Shown here piece after piece: positions 34,469 through 42,732 of a DNA stretch of 64,000 nt. A program made the translations under genes and the position numbers. How positions within the stretch are numbered: the stretch's first letter is position 1; each line of letters opens with the position of its first letter. Origin of the DNA: an uncultured Muribaculaceae bacterium (GTDB taxonomy: Bacteria > Bacteroidota > Bacteroidia > Bacteroidales > Muribaculaceae); contig CAJUKX010000007.1 in assembly GCA_910586975.1 (NCBI GenBank), positions 35,194 to 99,193 of the forward strand, written 5' to 3'. The notes under the pieces are model-generated. The model was not told the origin of the DNA and did no database searches. It was given only the letters and a program-made list of their open reading frames with translations.

Positions 34469-35554
34469 ATGCAGGAATATTTCTCTCCATACATACACGA
34501 TATAGACCGCAACAACAATATGGACCTGGTGAGGTACATATTGGCATTCGGTGTGCTGATAGGACACTTCAACTATCTGTGCGGTGCCGATGTGCCGTGG
34601 ATTATCTCCACCCACAACCGAGTGGGCGTATTTTTTGCCATGAGCGGATTCGTGCTTGTCAAGGGAATGCTCCAAGGACAGCCCTACGGCACATTTGTCA
34701 AAAAGAGAATACTGCGCATAGTACCGTCGTATTTCTTTGTTATCATAGCATTTGCGCTGCTGTTGGCGCCACTGTCAACCTGCGGTCTGTATGATTATTT
34801 CACCGGAGGGCAGTTTGTAAAATATCTGCTTGCCAACCTCAGCTTTCTCAACTTCCTTGAGCCGGCTTTGCCGGGGGTGTTTGACGACTGCATGAACAAT
34901 GCCGTAAACGGCTCGCTGTGGACCATGAAGGTGGAGTGGCAGCTCACCCTTACCGCTCCGCCACTGCTTTGGCTTATAAAACGCTACCGCATAAATCTTG
35001 TGAAGGCTATCATAGCTATACTTATATGCTCGCTGGCCTACCATCTGCTGTTCCATTATCTGTATTCAACAACCGGCAAAAATATCTACGAAATATTGGG
35101 ACGCCAATTTATGGGTCAGACCTTCTTCTTTTACATGGGCATACTCATATATTGCTATTACCGGCAGTTCATGAAGCACCTTGCCGCCCTGGCGCTGATA
35201 TTCGGCGTGATATATTTTGCCATGCCCGGTTCGGAGATATATTACCTTTTATTCCAGCCATTTGTGATATGTATTTTCTTCATGGCGCTGTCGCTTGTGC
35301 CGGGCAATATATGCCGCTACATCGACAGGGGCAACAATATATCATACGAGATATTCCTGTGTCACTACCCCATAGTACAGCTCGCCCACCACTATGGGCT
35401 GATTGACCGATACGGCACAGCAACCACTTTCGCGCTGGTAGTGGCTGCCACCCTTATGGCGGCGGTAATCACTTATATTACAGTAGGAAGAACGTTTAAA
35501 ATCTATCAGAGCCGTCGGCGTTCAGATATTTCCTTACAACAAAGAATCCCTTGA
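34469..35554 (+). CDS. Acyltransferase family 3 (OafA/YrhL-like) membrane protein
   Basis: A 361-residue multi-pass O-acyltransferase that acetylates or acylates surface sugars. ATG 34469 is the first ATG; the frame opens earlier only with TTG 34439. Motifs: NNNMDLVRYILAFGVLIGHF at the N-terminus, RVGVFFAMSGFVLVKGM, KKRILRIVPSYFFV, NGSLWTMKVEWQL, and ISYEIFLCHYPIVQLAH near the C-terminus, with about ten membrane segments. Its 3' end overlaps the convergent glycosyltransferase gene by 59 bases. Confidence 0.9.
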   Translation: MQEYFSPYIHDIDRNNNMDLVRYILAFGVLIGHFNYLCGADVPWIISTHNRVGVFFAMSGFVLVKGMLQGQPYGTFVKKRILRIVPSYFFVIIAFALLLAPLSTCGLYDYFTGGQFVKYLLANLSFLNFLEPALPGVFDDCMNNAVNGSLWTMKVEWQLTLTAPPLLWLIKRYRINLVKAIIAILICSLAYHLLFHYLYSTTGKNIYEILGRQFMGQTFFFYMGILIYCYYRQFMKHLAALALIFGVIYFAMPGSEIYYLLFQPFVICIFFMALSLVPGNICRYIDRGNNISYEIFLCHYPIVQLAHHYGLIDRYGTATTFALVVAATLMAAVITYITVGRTFKIYQSRRRSDISLQQRIP

Positions 35555-36311
35555 GCATGTGTGCAAGCGATAAATGCAGGGGTGCATTGCGTCGCGGCAC
35601 ATCGCGCAGCAGACGCAGCAATCCCTCGGCCATACCATATTTAAGCCGCAGATAACCGCCCTGAGTGCGCAGTACAGTGGGTGTGGCTCGGCGGTTGCCG
35701 GTGGTGATGGCAGGATGGCGCACTATCTCTATGGGGAAAAATCGTCCTTTAAGGTGCGACTTCTGCAGGCGCATGAAGAATATGCTGTCGTCGCCTGTAC
35801 CGAACACCGGCATTCCCAGGCCGAAATGATTGGAATAGCGCATGTCGGCGGGCAGAGAACGGCGTCTTACGGCCAACTCGAAAGCCGTCATGTAATAGCC
35901 TTTGGGATCCTTGCCCGAGAGGTCGAAACTATGGTCTGGAAAACTCTTGTTGTCACCACCGGTATGGATAAAAGTGGCATAGTCGAGCGCAGGATCGTCC
36001 TCAAAAGCCTTTATCACAGCTTTAAGGCCCTCAGCATTGTAGTGCAGATCATCGTCGGCAAAAAGTATTATGTCGCTGCTACCGCGCGACAGGGCCACGT
36101 TGCGGTTTACATTGCTGCCGCGTGTGTAGTGTTCGTGTATCTCCACATCATCGCGTACGGCGAGAGTTGCGGGTATCTCGATGGGAAGGCGATCGGGGTT
36201 TTGCAGGCTCACGAAGTACCTAAGCCCGGGCAGCTGCGGCATGGTCATGGTGCCAACACGCGCAAGGCCCTCGGGGCCGAATGTTATTATCTGAATTTCA
36301 AGGCTTAACAT
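35496..36311 (-). CDS. Glycosyltransferase, GT-A fold (family 2-like)
   Basis: A 271-residue glycosyltransferase. SNVNRNVALSRGSSDIILFADDDLHY carries the DDD metal-binding motif of GT-A enzymes; GTGDDSIFFMRLQKS and FFPIEIVRHP follow. The extreme C-terminus lies in the 59-base overlap with the acyltransferase. It is 3 bases from the upstream glycosyltransferase and probably belongs to a glycan-building operon. Donor and acceptor are unknown. Confidence 0.85.
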   Translation of the reverse strand: MLSLEIQIITFGPEGLARVGTMTMPQLPGLRYFVSLQNPDRLPIEIPATLAVRDDVEIHEHYTRGSNVNRNVALSRGSSDIILFADDDLHYNAEGLKAVIKAFEDDPALDYATFIHTGGDNKSFPDHSFDLSGKDPKGYYMTAFELAVRRRSLPADMRYSNHFGLGMPVFGTGDDSIFFMRLQKSHLKGRFFPIEIVRHPAITTGNRRATPTVLRTQGGYLRLKYGMAEGLLRLLRDVPRRNAPLHLSLAHMLKGFFVVRKYLNADGSDRF

Positions 36312-36314
36312 CTG

Positions 36315-37427
36315 CTACAATTTTTCATTCCAGAATTTAAGGTGACGGGCCGCTACAGTGAGCGAATCGTTGTGTTTCTTCACGAATTGGCGCCCTTGCT
36401 TACCGGCTTCCACCACTTTTTCAGGATTCAGCACATATTCCTTAAGGGTAGCGTATATCTCATCCTCGCTCGGGCTGCAATTGATCACCGGCCTTAGCGC
36501 AGGCTCGGAGATGAAGTCGTAGAATTCATTCTCGCCACCCGACAGCACGGCCTGTCCCGCTGCCATTGCCTGCAGGGCATTGGTAGCCGGAGAATATGAA
36601 TAGAGTTGGTCGAGCACTATATCGGCGCTGCGCATAGCCGCAAGATATTCCCGGTAAGGCATATCAGTGACACTGGTAAGGCGACATCGGTCGGGAAACT
36701 CCCGGGCGAGCCTGCGGGCCACAGCTCCTATACGGTCGGTGCCCTTGAATACGTTGCGGGCCGACTTCACGCCCAGAAACAGATTCACGCATCCGTCGGC
36801 GGCAAGCGGCCTGTCGAGCAGCTTTATGCTGCCAAGGTCAACGGGAATGCCCGTGTATGCCAACCGGTCATTATCAAGCCGGCGCTGCATTGCAAGGTGA
36901 TACTCATACAGGGCGGTAGTCACACCATCCACGCTGTCATAAAGCTCCTCGCACCAGTGGGCAATGTCGCCCTGCTGCCACAGCGCGTTCTCTCGCAGCA
37001 CGGCGGCATTGGGCTTGTAAAGCTCTCCTCCGTTCATATACTCGCTGTAGCGCAGCGGGCAATCAGGCGCCAAAAGAAAGTCCATTATAGCCTTGTCTGT
37101 GCCCACCGAGCCTAAGAATATGCCGCCGTTGCAGCGTCGCAGGTGCTTGTAGAGCTTTCTGAGCCTGGCAGGACGCAGAGTCACAAACGAGGGTGCAATA
37201 AGAGAAACCACGTCGAAGCCGCGCAGACGGCGGTCAGCCAGCATCTGTGCATACAGCAAGGCACCCCCCGCCGGTCCCGGCAGGCAGCGCCTGAGCGCTA
37301 TGGTGGCCTCGGTCTTCATGAATCCTCCGCCGTCAGAGGCCACAACCACCGTATGCCCAAGCTGTCGCAGGGCATCGCCCAGACAGGCATGATAGTTGCT
37401 GTAGTCGCCGAGCAAAAGGATTTTCAT
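36315..37427 (-). CDS. Glycosyltransferase, GT-B fold (family 4-like)
   Basis: A 370-residue glycosyltransferase. N-terminal ILLLGDYSNYHACLGDALRQLGHTV is the first Rossmann strand of GT-B enzymes; the C-terminal donor domain has VNLFLGVKSARNVFKGTDRI, EYLAAMRSADIVLDQLYSY and NALQAMAAGQAVLSGGE (the EX7E-like region lacks the usual first glutamate). It probably transfers a nucleotide sugar in surface glycan synthesis with the next gene. Confidence 0.85.
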   Translation of the reverse strand: MKILLLGDYSNYHACLGDALRQLGHTVVVASDGGGFMKTEATIALRRCLPGPAGGALLYAQMLADRRLRGFDVVSLIAPSFVTLRPARLRKLYKHLRRCNGGIFLGSVGTDKAIMDFLLAPDCPLRYSEYMNGGELYKPNAAVLRENALWQQGDIAHWCEELYDSVDGVTTALYEYHLAMQRRLDNDRLAYTGIPVDLGSIKLLDRPLAADGCVNLFLGVKSARNVFKGTDRIGAVARRLAREFPDRCRLTSVTDMPYREYLAAMRSADIVLDQLYSYSPATNALQAMAAGQAVLSGGENEFYDFISEPALRPVINCSPSEDEIYATLKEYVLNPEKVVEAGKQGRQFVKKHNDSLTVAARHLKFWNEKL

Positions 37428-37442
37428 GTAAGTAGAAGTATA

Positions 37443-37964
37443 TTATATAGACGAGAGTCGGCGCAGATTCTCTATGACCTCGCCGGCGGTCATGCGCCTT
37501 TGCAGCCTAAGCGTCGAGGCAAAGTCGCGCGCAACCACCACTACCGACGGATGGCTGAACATGCGGTAATAGTAGGAATATTCCTTACGGTACATGGCTT
37601 CGGTCTCGTCATCGTCAAGCGAGCAATGAGTCTTGCCATCGTTCACTATCATGTCGTGAACCACCTGCAGCACGTCCTTGTCAACATCGTGGCCGGCGGC
37701 CAGGGCACGACACATAACATTGCCGAGCATCAATCCCGATGTAATCTGATATTGTCTCAAAATCTCGTTCCAGCTTATCTTGGCCGAAATACGCGGATTG
37801 CCGCAGAAAAAGAATTCCTCGGCCATGCGCAGGGCTTCATCTTCATCCTCAATCGAAACCTCAGCCAGCAGATGCTCGCAATCGCATGCCACAAGGCTTA
37901 TGGCCATACCGGCTATTCCGAGACTTTTATCGTTCTCGTCTGTATATTTAAGTTTATTTTCCAT
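37443..37964 (-). CDS. Conserved hypothetical cytoplasmic protein
   Basis: A 173-residue acidic protein I do not recognise. It has no signal peptide or membrane segment. It is mostly helical, with a segment LGIAGMAISLVACDCEHLLAEVSI near the N-terminus. It begins 1 base before the end of the porZ-like gene and ends 15 bases before the glycosyltransferase start, so it is part of the rdgB-porZ-glycosyltransferase run. Confidence 0.65.
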   Translation of the reverse strand: MENKLKYTDENDKSLGIAGMAISLVACDCEHLLAEVSIEDEDEALRMAEEFFFCGNPRISAKISWNEILRQYQITSGLMLGNVMCRALAAGHDVDKDVLQVVHDMIVNDGKTHCSLDDDETEAMYRKEYSYYYRMFSHPSVVVVARDFASTLRLQRRMTAGEVIENLRRLSSI

Positions 37965-40424
37965 TTAATTGATCACTACTATTTTGGTAACGGCACCCGA
38001 AGCCGAGCCGGATGCATTTTGAGATGTATATACCATATAAACACCTGAATTGACTCTATTTCCTGCGGCATCGCATCCGTCCCACACGGCCAGACCACCC
38101 TCAGAGCGTCCGTTCCATACCACATTTCCCTTTATATCAGCTATTTTCACCAGCGAATTGTCCATAAGGCCCTTGATGGTGATCATGCCTGAATATTCGG
38201 GACGCACGGGGTTGGGATAAGCTATTACCTCAGAATAGTCGTCGGCTGCCGGAGAGGCATCTGAGCTGTATAAAAACAGCCCCTCGGGAGTGCCAATCAG
38301 CACTTCGTTGCCCTTGGGGTCGCAGGCTATCATTGTTATGGTATTTGATACAAGCGGCGAATTATCCTTGTTGATTTCTTCAATTATCTCCGTACCGCTC
38401 TCGTTTACCAGAAACATACCCGAGCCGGCGGTGCCTATCCACTTACGGTTGGTGGGGTCTACAGCCATACATACTATTTTGTCGGTATCGAGCAGATAGT
38501 CGGCATAGTTGGTGCCGTCGTTGCGGGGTACCTTGGGACGTGTCACCGACAGATAATTAGAGGAATCGTCCACCAGGTTCTTGGCATCCTTGAGAATGTA
38601 CACACCGGCATCGGTGCCTATCCACACATGGTTGTTGCGGTCTTTGAGAAGCGATGTCTTGGTATAGAGCTTTATAACGTTGCCGTCCTGGTCGGTTACG
38701 CCGGTAAATTTCACCACCTTGTCGTCGGAGGTGCGCAGTGTGCCCTTGGTGTCAATTCCCACTATGGGGCCGTCCCACTCGGCATCTACATACATGCCGT
38801 AGTTGCCGGCAAAAACAATCTTGCCGTCGGTCCATCCCGAATTGTTTTCCACCCATGCCGGCGACTGCCAGTGTTTGAATCCTCCCTTGGCATCTTTTTC
38901 GGTAAGGGTTTCAGGATTCTTGCGCAATATCTGCAATGATTCCTTGCTTATCACCTTCAGTGGCGAGGTGCCGTTATGACTTGAATTGCCCCAGTGTGCT
39001 ATCCACAGATTTCCCAGATTGTCAAAACAGAGGCCGTATGCTCGCGAGCCCCAACTGCCTGTTACTATGGGCGAGTTGTTGCGGTCATAATGATAGAACA
39101 ATTCGCCGTCTTTGAGCACTATGAGGCCGTCGTAATTATTGGCATGATATACAAACGAGGCATCCTCGGGGTCGATCACCGTCTGTCCGGGGCCGCCGTA
39201 GAGCAGATTCAGTCCCGACTCATCCTGGGCTAACTGCGAATTGTCTGACAGCTGTTTTTCGACCTCGGGATAACGCGGTGTGATCTTGCCGCTGCCCCAT
39301 TCATAGCTTTCGAGCAGCAGGGGTATGCCGTAGCCGCCGTTTATGTCGCCCGATGGATGATAGGTTGAATTGCCTATGCCGTTGAAGTACGTTTCGTTGC
39401 CGTCGGGTGTGGTGCAGGCAAAGGCCGAGTTGAACTGTTTTGACGACTGGGGGCGGTATTTGTCTGAAATGACTGTAAAGGCGCCCCCTTCAATGTCGTA
39501 GTTGCCAATACCGCTGTTGTCGGCGGCCCAAACCGATTTCATCGACTTCCACGCACCCATCTTATGATCCTTGAGCTGCTCGGGTATGGGTGTGGCAGAT
39601 ACCATGGCTCCGGCCTTGTCAATCAATAACAGCTTGTTGTCGGTCACAACAAGATAACCGTCGGCCATCTGTTCTATGCTACGTGCACCATCGCTCTTGG
39701 TAATGAAAGACTGCGACACCGTGCCGGCCGATATGTCGAAGCGGCAAATGTTTATATCGTCTCTGAAAATGTATATATAGCTGTTGTCGTCTATCTTCTG
39801 CCAACAGTCTATACCTACATTCTCAAGGGGGGTAAACTTGTCGAATGTATTGTGGCGTATGCTCTTGGGAGAGTAGTGCAGGTAATAATCGGCAAAAATC
39901 ACCAGATAATCGCCGAATTCCTGCGCCTGCATCACATTCTTGTTGTAGATACCCGACTCCACCACGGCGTGGCGCTGGTCGTCGCACACAACAATACCGA
40001 ATGAGGTGGCCACGTAAAACCGGCCGTCGCCGAAACTGACGGCATTGATTTTCTTATCGCCCGAAATCCTGGCATTCTTTATATCGGGCATGTTCACTAT
40101 CCGGCCGTCATCATATATCAGATCGAGATTGCAGTTGCCGTATATACACAGCAGGTATTTTTCCTTGTCGTTATAGCGTATTGATTCAATGCCGCTGTCC
40201 GACACCTTTGTGCCGGGCGAGAAGAAAGTGGTTTCGTCATTATCCTTGTCGTAGGCATAAAGCACGCCGCCGGTGAGATAGTAGACATAGTGTGGAGTAT
40301 CAACTACATTGTCGATGGTCACACCCGACATCTGAAGCACCTGCCACGAGCCGGGCGTACCGGCCACCATGCCCGATACTGCGGTAAATAGAAGTATTAA
40401 AAGGAGAAAGGCTTTTTTTATCAT
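37965..40424 (-). CDS. porZ: PorZ-like beta-propeller protein of the type IX secretion system
   Basis: An 819-residue exported protein. Signal peptide FLLLILLFTAVSGMVAG, then two beta-propellers built from short repeats including two-component-regulator-propeller sequences (NNHVWIGTDAGVYIL, NRKWIGTAGSGMFLV, NEVLIGTPEGLFLY), and a C-terminal T9SS-type domain (EVIAYPNPVRPEYSGMITI ... GVYMVY). This order and length match PorZ, part of the attachment complex that processes T9SS cargo at the cell surface. Candidate cargos occur elsewhere in the window. Its start lies 5 bases after the rdgB stop. Confidence 0.8.
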   Translation of the reverse strand: MIKKAFLLLILLFTAVSGMVAGTPGSWQVLQMSGVTIDNVVDTPHYVYYLTGGVLYAYDKDNDETTFFSPGTKVSDSGIESIRYNDKEKYLLCIYGNCNLDLIYDDGRIVNMPDIKNARISGDKKINAVSFGDGRFYVATSFGIVVCDDQRHAVVESGIYNKNVMQAQEFGDYLVIFADYYLHYSPKSIRHNTFDKFTPLENVGIDCWQKIDDNSYIYIFRDDINICRFDISAGTVSQSFITKSDGARSIEQMADGYLVVTDNKLLLIDKAGAMVSATPIPEQLKDHKMGAWKSMKSVWAADNSGIGNYDIEGGAFTVISDKYRPQSSKQFNSAFACTTPDGNETYFNGIGNSTYHPSGDINGGYGIPLLLESYEWGSGKITPRYPEVEKQLSDNSQLAQDESGLNLLYGGPGQTVIDPEDASFVYHANNYDGLIVLKDGELFYHYDRNNSPIVTGSWGSRAYGLCFDNLGNLWIAHWGNSSHNGTSPLKVISKESLQILRKNPETLTEKDAKGGFKHWQSPAWVENNSGWTDGKIVFAGNYGMYVDAEWDGPIVGIDTKGTLRTSDDKVVKFTGVTDQDGNVIKLYTKTSLLKDRNNHVWIGTDAGVYILKDAKNLVDDSSNYLSVTRPKVPRNDGTNYADYLLDTDKIVCMAVDPTNRKWIGTAGSGMFLVNESGTEIIEEINKDNSPLVSNTITMIACDPKGNEVLIGTPEGLFLYSSDASPAADDYSEVIAYPNPVRPEYSGMITIKGLMDNSLVKIADIKGNVVWNGRSEGGLAVWDGCDAAGNRVNSGVYMVYTSQNASGSASGAVTKIVVIN

Positions 40425-40429
40425 TGTTT

Positions 40430-41011
40430 TTAATGGTTAAGATATTCGAGCAGTGCGCGAGTGGCACGGCCGCGATGGCTTACTGCATTTTTTTCTTCGG
40501 CCGAGGCTTCGGCAAAACTCTTGTCCCAACCCTCGGGCATGAATACGGGGTCGTATCCAAATCCACCCTCACCGCGCGGAGCTGTGAGAATACATCCCTT
40601 GACCTCGCCCTCAAACATCATCGTTCTATCACCCTGCAACAAGGCGATAACAGTGCGGAAACGTGCTTTGCGGTTGGCAACACCCTGAAGATTTTTCAAC
40701 AGCAGGGCAGTGTTGGCGGCGGCATCATGACCCTCGCCGGGAGCATAGCGGGCCGAGTGCACACCGGGCGCACCGCCCAAGGCATCAACCTCAAGGCCGG
40801 TATCGTCGGCAAAACAGTCATATCCGTAATGCTCTTTCACCCATTGAGCTTTCAGCAGGGCATTACCCTCAAGGGTGTCGGCGGTTTCGGGAATATCATC
40901 ATGACAGTCTATATCGGCCAACGATAATATCTCATATCGTTCGCCCACTATCTGCCTGAGTTCCGACAACTTATGTGAATTATTTGTAGCAAATACTATC
41001 TTTTCCTTCAT
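40430..41011 (-). CDS. rdgB: XTP/dITP diphosphatase (RdgB/HAM1)
   Basis: A 193-residue nucleotide-cleaning enzyme that hydrolyses dITP and XTP. ATG 41011 gives the family N-terminus KIVFATNNSHKLSEL; a frame opening at 41059 adds 16 residues without support. DCFADDTGLEVDALGGAPGVHSARYA is the active-site loop and GGFGYDPVFMPEG and AVSHRGRATRALLEYL are present. It is the first gene of the run through porZ. Confidence 0.95.
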   Translation of the reverse strand: MKEKIVFATNNSHKLSELRQIVGERYEILSLADIDCHDDIPETADTLEGNALLKAQWVKEHYGYDCFADDTGLEVDALGGAPGVHSARYAPGEGHDAAANTALLLKNLQGVANRKARFRTVIALLQGDRTMMFEGEVKGCILTAPRGEGGFGYDPVFMPEGWDKSFAEASAEEKNAVSHRGRATRALLEYLNH

Positions 41012-41130
41012 AAGAAATAAAGAGGTGACATCATTCATTATATAACGCAAAAACAGCACAAATATTGTGTTATCGCATCCTTCTGATACACCTTATATTC
41101 ACCCGGCGGTCGTGTATAGCAAGGGGGAGG

Positions 41131-41164
41131 GGAATATGACATCCGACTTAGGATGTCATATTCC
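41131..41164. repeat. Perfect 14-bp inverted repeat, GGAATATGNCATCC family
   Basis: GGAATATGACATCC and GGATGTCATATTCC flank a 6-base loop. The same ends border the repeats at 21058, 42070-42312 and 63841. It lies between rdgB and the toxin-antitoxin-like pair. Confidence 0.75.
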
Positions 41165-41222
41165 TGGCACGTAATCCTACGGATTGCGATAAATCTATAA
41201 TTTGTTTTACTTACATTTAATG

Positions 41223-41492
41223 TTACACCCCTACTACCTGCAATATAGGTTCACCCAAAGCTTTTTCAATTTGCGATATGGTTTCGATTGTAAAATTGTG
41301 TGTACCACGCATCCACTTGCTTATTTCAGACTCTTTCTTGTCAAGCATGGTGGCAAGGTCTTTCTGTCGCAAGCCACGCTGTTCAAGAACAGCATGGATA
41401 CGGTCAACAATGAGAAAGGATAGATCAACCCTTCTGCGTATTTCCGGCGACACTTTCGCGCGACGGGCTTCTATAATACTACTTCTTTTCAT
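41223..41492 (-). CDS. XRE-family HTH protein, probable antitoxin
   Basis: An 89-residue regulator with a helix-turn-helix at about 29-80 (LRQKDLATMLDKKESEISKWMRGTHNFTIETI). It overlaps the preceding small gene by 14 bases. This order, small protein first and HTH second, is that of HigBA-type toxin-antitoxin loci. It would repress its own operon and neutralise the partner. Confidence 0.85.
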   Translation of the reverse strand: MKRSSIIEARRAKVSPEIRRRVDLSFLIVDRIHAVLEQRGLRQKDLATMLDKKESEISKWMRGTHNFTIETISQIEKALGEPILQVVGV

Positions 41493-41964
41493 CGCGGCTA
41501 AAATTTAAGTTTCCAATTATTTCCTTATCAACTAAGTATAGAGTGCCATCGGCAAGACGAGAAGATATGAAACGGCTTGTATCTACAAGCATCTCCACAT
41601 ATTCCGCGAGAGTTTCGCTATCCTGCCACGTAGCGCAGTTCTTAATATCTCCGTTTCCAAAGATTAGGATTTTATTAGACAAACGAATGCAATATAGTCT
41701 AAGATTGCTTGTTTCAATAGGGATTGCACTCACACCGTCCCCAAATCTACCTTCGTATCTGAAATATCTTTCCAACGCTCCGGTCTCTCCTATTCTGTCA
41801 ATCCACGCAATGATTGTATCAACGTCCTCATCGAAAGGACTTCCTTCAGGAAATTTCTCAAAAAACCTTTCAAGTTCAGAAAGATTTTCCTCATCTATAT
41901 GTATGCTGTAGAAATTCACAGCATCATGCTCTTCAATGAGTTCTATTGAATATCGTTGCGTCAT
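41479..41964 (-). CDS. Small protein, probable toxin of a HTH-paired module
   Basis: A 161-residue protein. LRLYCIRLSNKILIFGNGDIKNC recalls the central strands of RelE/HigB-type toxins, and the pairing and overlap with a HTH gene supports a toxin role. The N-terminal third (SELERFFEKFPEGSPFDEDVDTI) is not typical of RelE. Codon and base use are AT-richer than the housekeeping genes nearby. Confidence 0.6.
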   Translation of the reverse strand: MTQRYSIELIEEHDAVNFYSIHIDEENLSELERFFEKFPEGSPFDEDVDTIIAWIDRIGETGALERYFRYEGRFGDGVSAIPIETSNLRLYCIRLSNKILIFGNGDIKNCATWQDSETLAEYVEMLVDTSRFISSRLADGTLYLVDKEIIGNLNFSRDEKK

Positions 41965-42069
41965 ACTTAACTTATAGATTAACTATACAAAGTTAATCAC
42001 TATTATTGATAATAACAAACAAATTAACTCAAAAGTTAAGAAACATCATGATGTATGTGATTTAGAGAC

Positions 42070-42312
42070 ATGACATCCGCAGGAAGCCTGTAAACTAGTA
42101 GCAAGTACGACCGTAGGGAGGACATGCCCGGAGAGTATATCACAACGAAAAGGCATCCGCAGGAAGCCGTCTATTTAGATGTTGCCTTTATAATCGGCTT
42201 TCTGCGAATGCCTTATTTTTTTATACCGTTACCGGGCATGCCCGCACTTCGGTTACACCTACGCGCGTGCTTGCCCGGCTACTAGCTTACAGGCTTCCTT
42301 CGGATGCCATAT
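42070..42312. repeat. Large inverted repeat, GGAATATGNCATCC family
   Basis: The arms ATGACATCCGCAGGAAGCCT (from 42070) and AGGCTTCCTTCGGATGCCAT (to 42310) continue inward with GTAAACTAGTAGC and GCTACTAGCTTAC. The right half carries CCGGGCATGCCCGCACTTCG and TACACCTACGCGCGTGCTTG, found inverted at 63880-63930. Confidence 0.75.
42150..42222 (+). terminator. Strong hairpin with T-run inside the repeat
   Basis: AAGGCATCCGCAGGAAGCCG (42150-42169) pairs with CGGCTTTCTGCGAATGCCTT (42195-42214) at 18 of 20 positions, followed by ATTTTTTT. No rightward gene lies close upstream, so it may be a repeat-borne structure rather than a gene's own terminator. Confidence 0.5.
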
Positions 42313-42371
42313 TCCGGGAGTGAGGTTCTGCAACAGCTAAGGTATAGGCCACTGCGACAAATTAATAGTTA

Positions 42372-42605
42372 TCAAGATAGGTATATATATGGCTTTTCAG
42401 GACTTATAAAATAAATCACGGTAAGCACTACTACTGCCAACAAGATAATAAGTGTCTGCATCTTAACACCTCCATATTCTTTATTCCTCGCAAAATTTAC
42501 CATTCTCACTATCACAGTTGAGAATGAGTAAATAAGAAAAAAGAAAGATAGTGCCCAAAAACCTGGTAAATGCAAACAACCAAATATTACGATCTCTCCA
42601 TACAT
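42372..42605 (-). CDS. Small two-helix membrane protein
   Basis: A 77-residue protein with two hydrophobic segments (FWALSFFFLIYSFSTVIV and LIILLAVVVLTVIYF) joined by a basic loop. I do not recognise it. It lies 127 bases downstream of the membrane-bound regulator gene in the same orientation. Low GC. It could be a real accessory peptide or a chance ORF. Confidence 0.45.
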   Translation of the reverse strand: MYGEIVIFGCLHLPGFWALSFFFLIYSFSTVIVRMVNFARNKEYGGVKMQTLIILLAVVVLTVIYFISPEKPYIYLS

Positions 42606-42732
42606 AATGTACTGTTTTTTAATGATTACTTAGATTGATTTTTGTCGACAAATTGGTGATGCAAATTTATGCTTATTTATCAGTCCAGGCTTATAAAAAC
42701 AGTTTAGTTTTTGTTCAGTATTTATAACAGGC

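Larger units (their letters stand above)
41965..42371. other. 407-bp intergenic region dominated by palindromic repeats
   Basis: AT-rich at its left edge, then filled by a large palindrome (42070-42312) with a strong internal hairpin. No coding stretch with protein-like composition was seen. Confidence 0.7.

Noticed and set aside
42150..42222. Riboswitch or small RNA in the repeat region
   Set aside because: The hairpin belongs to a dispersed palindromic family and no gene follows in the plus direction.
41131..42312. CRISPR array
   Set aside because: The repeated units are palindromic, irregularly spaced and in both orientations, with no cas genes nearby.
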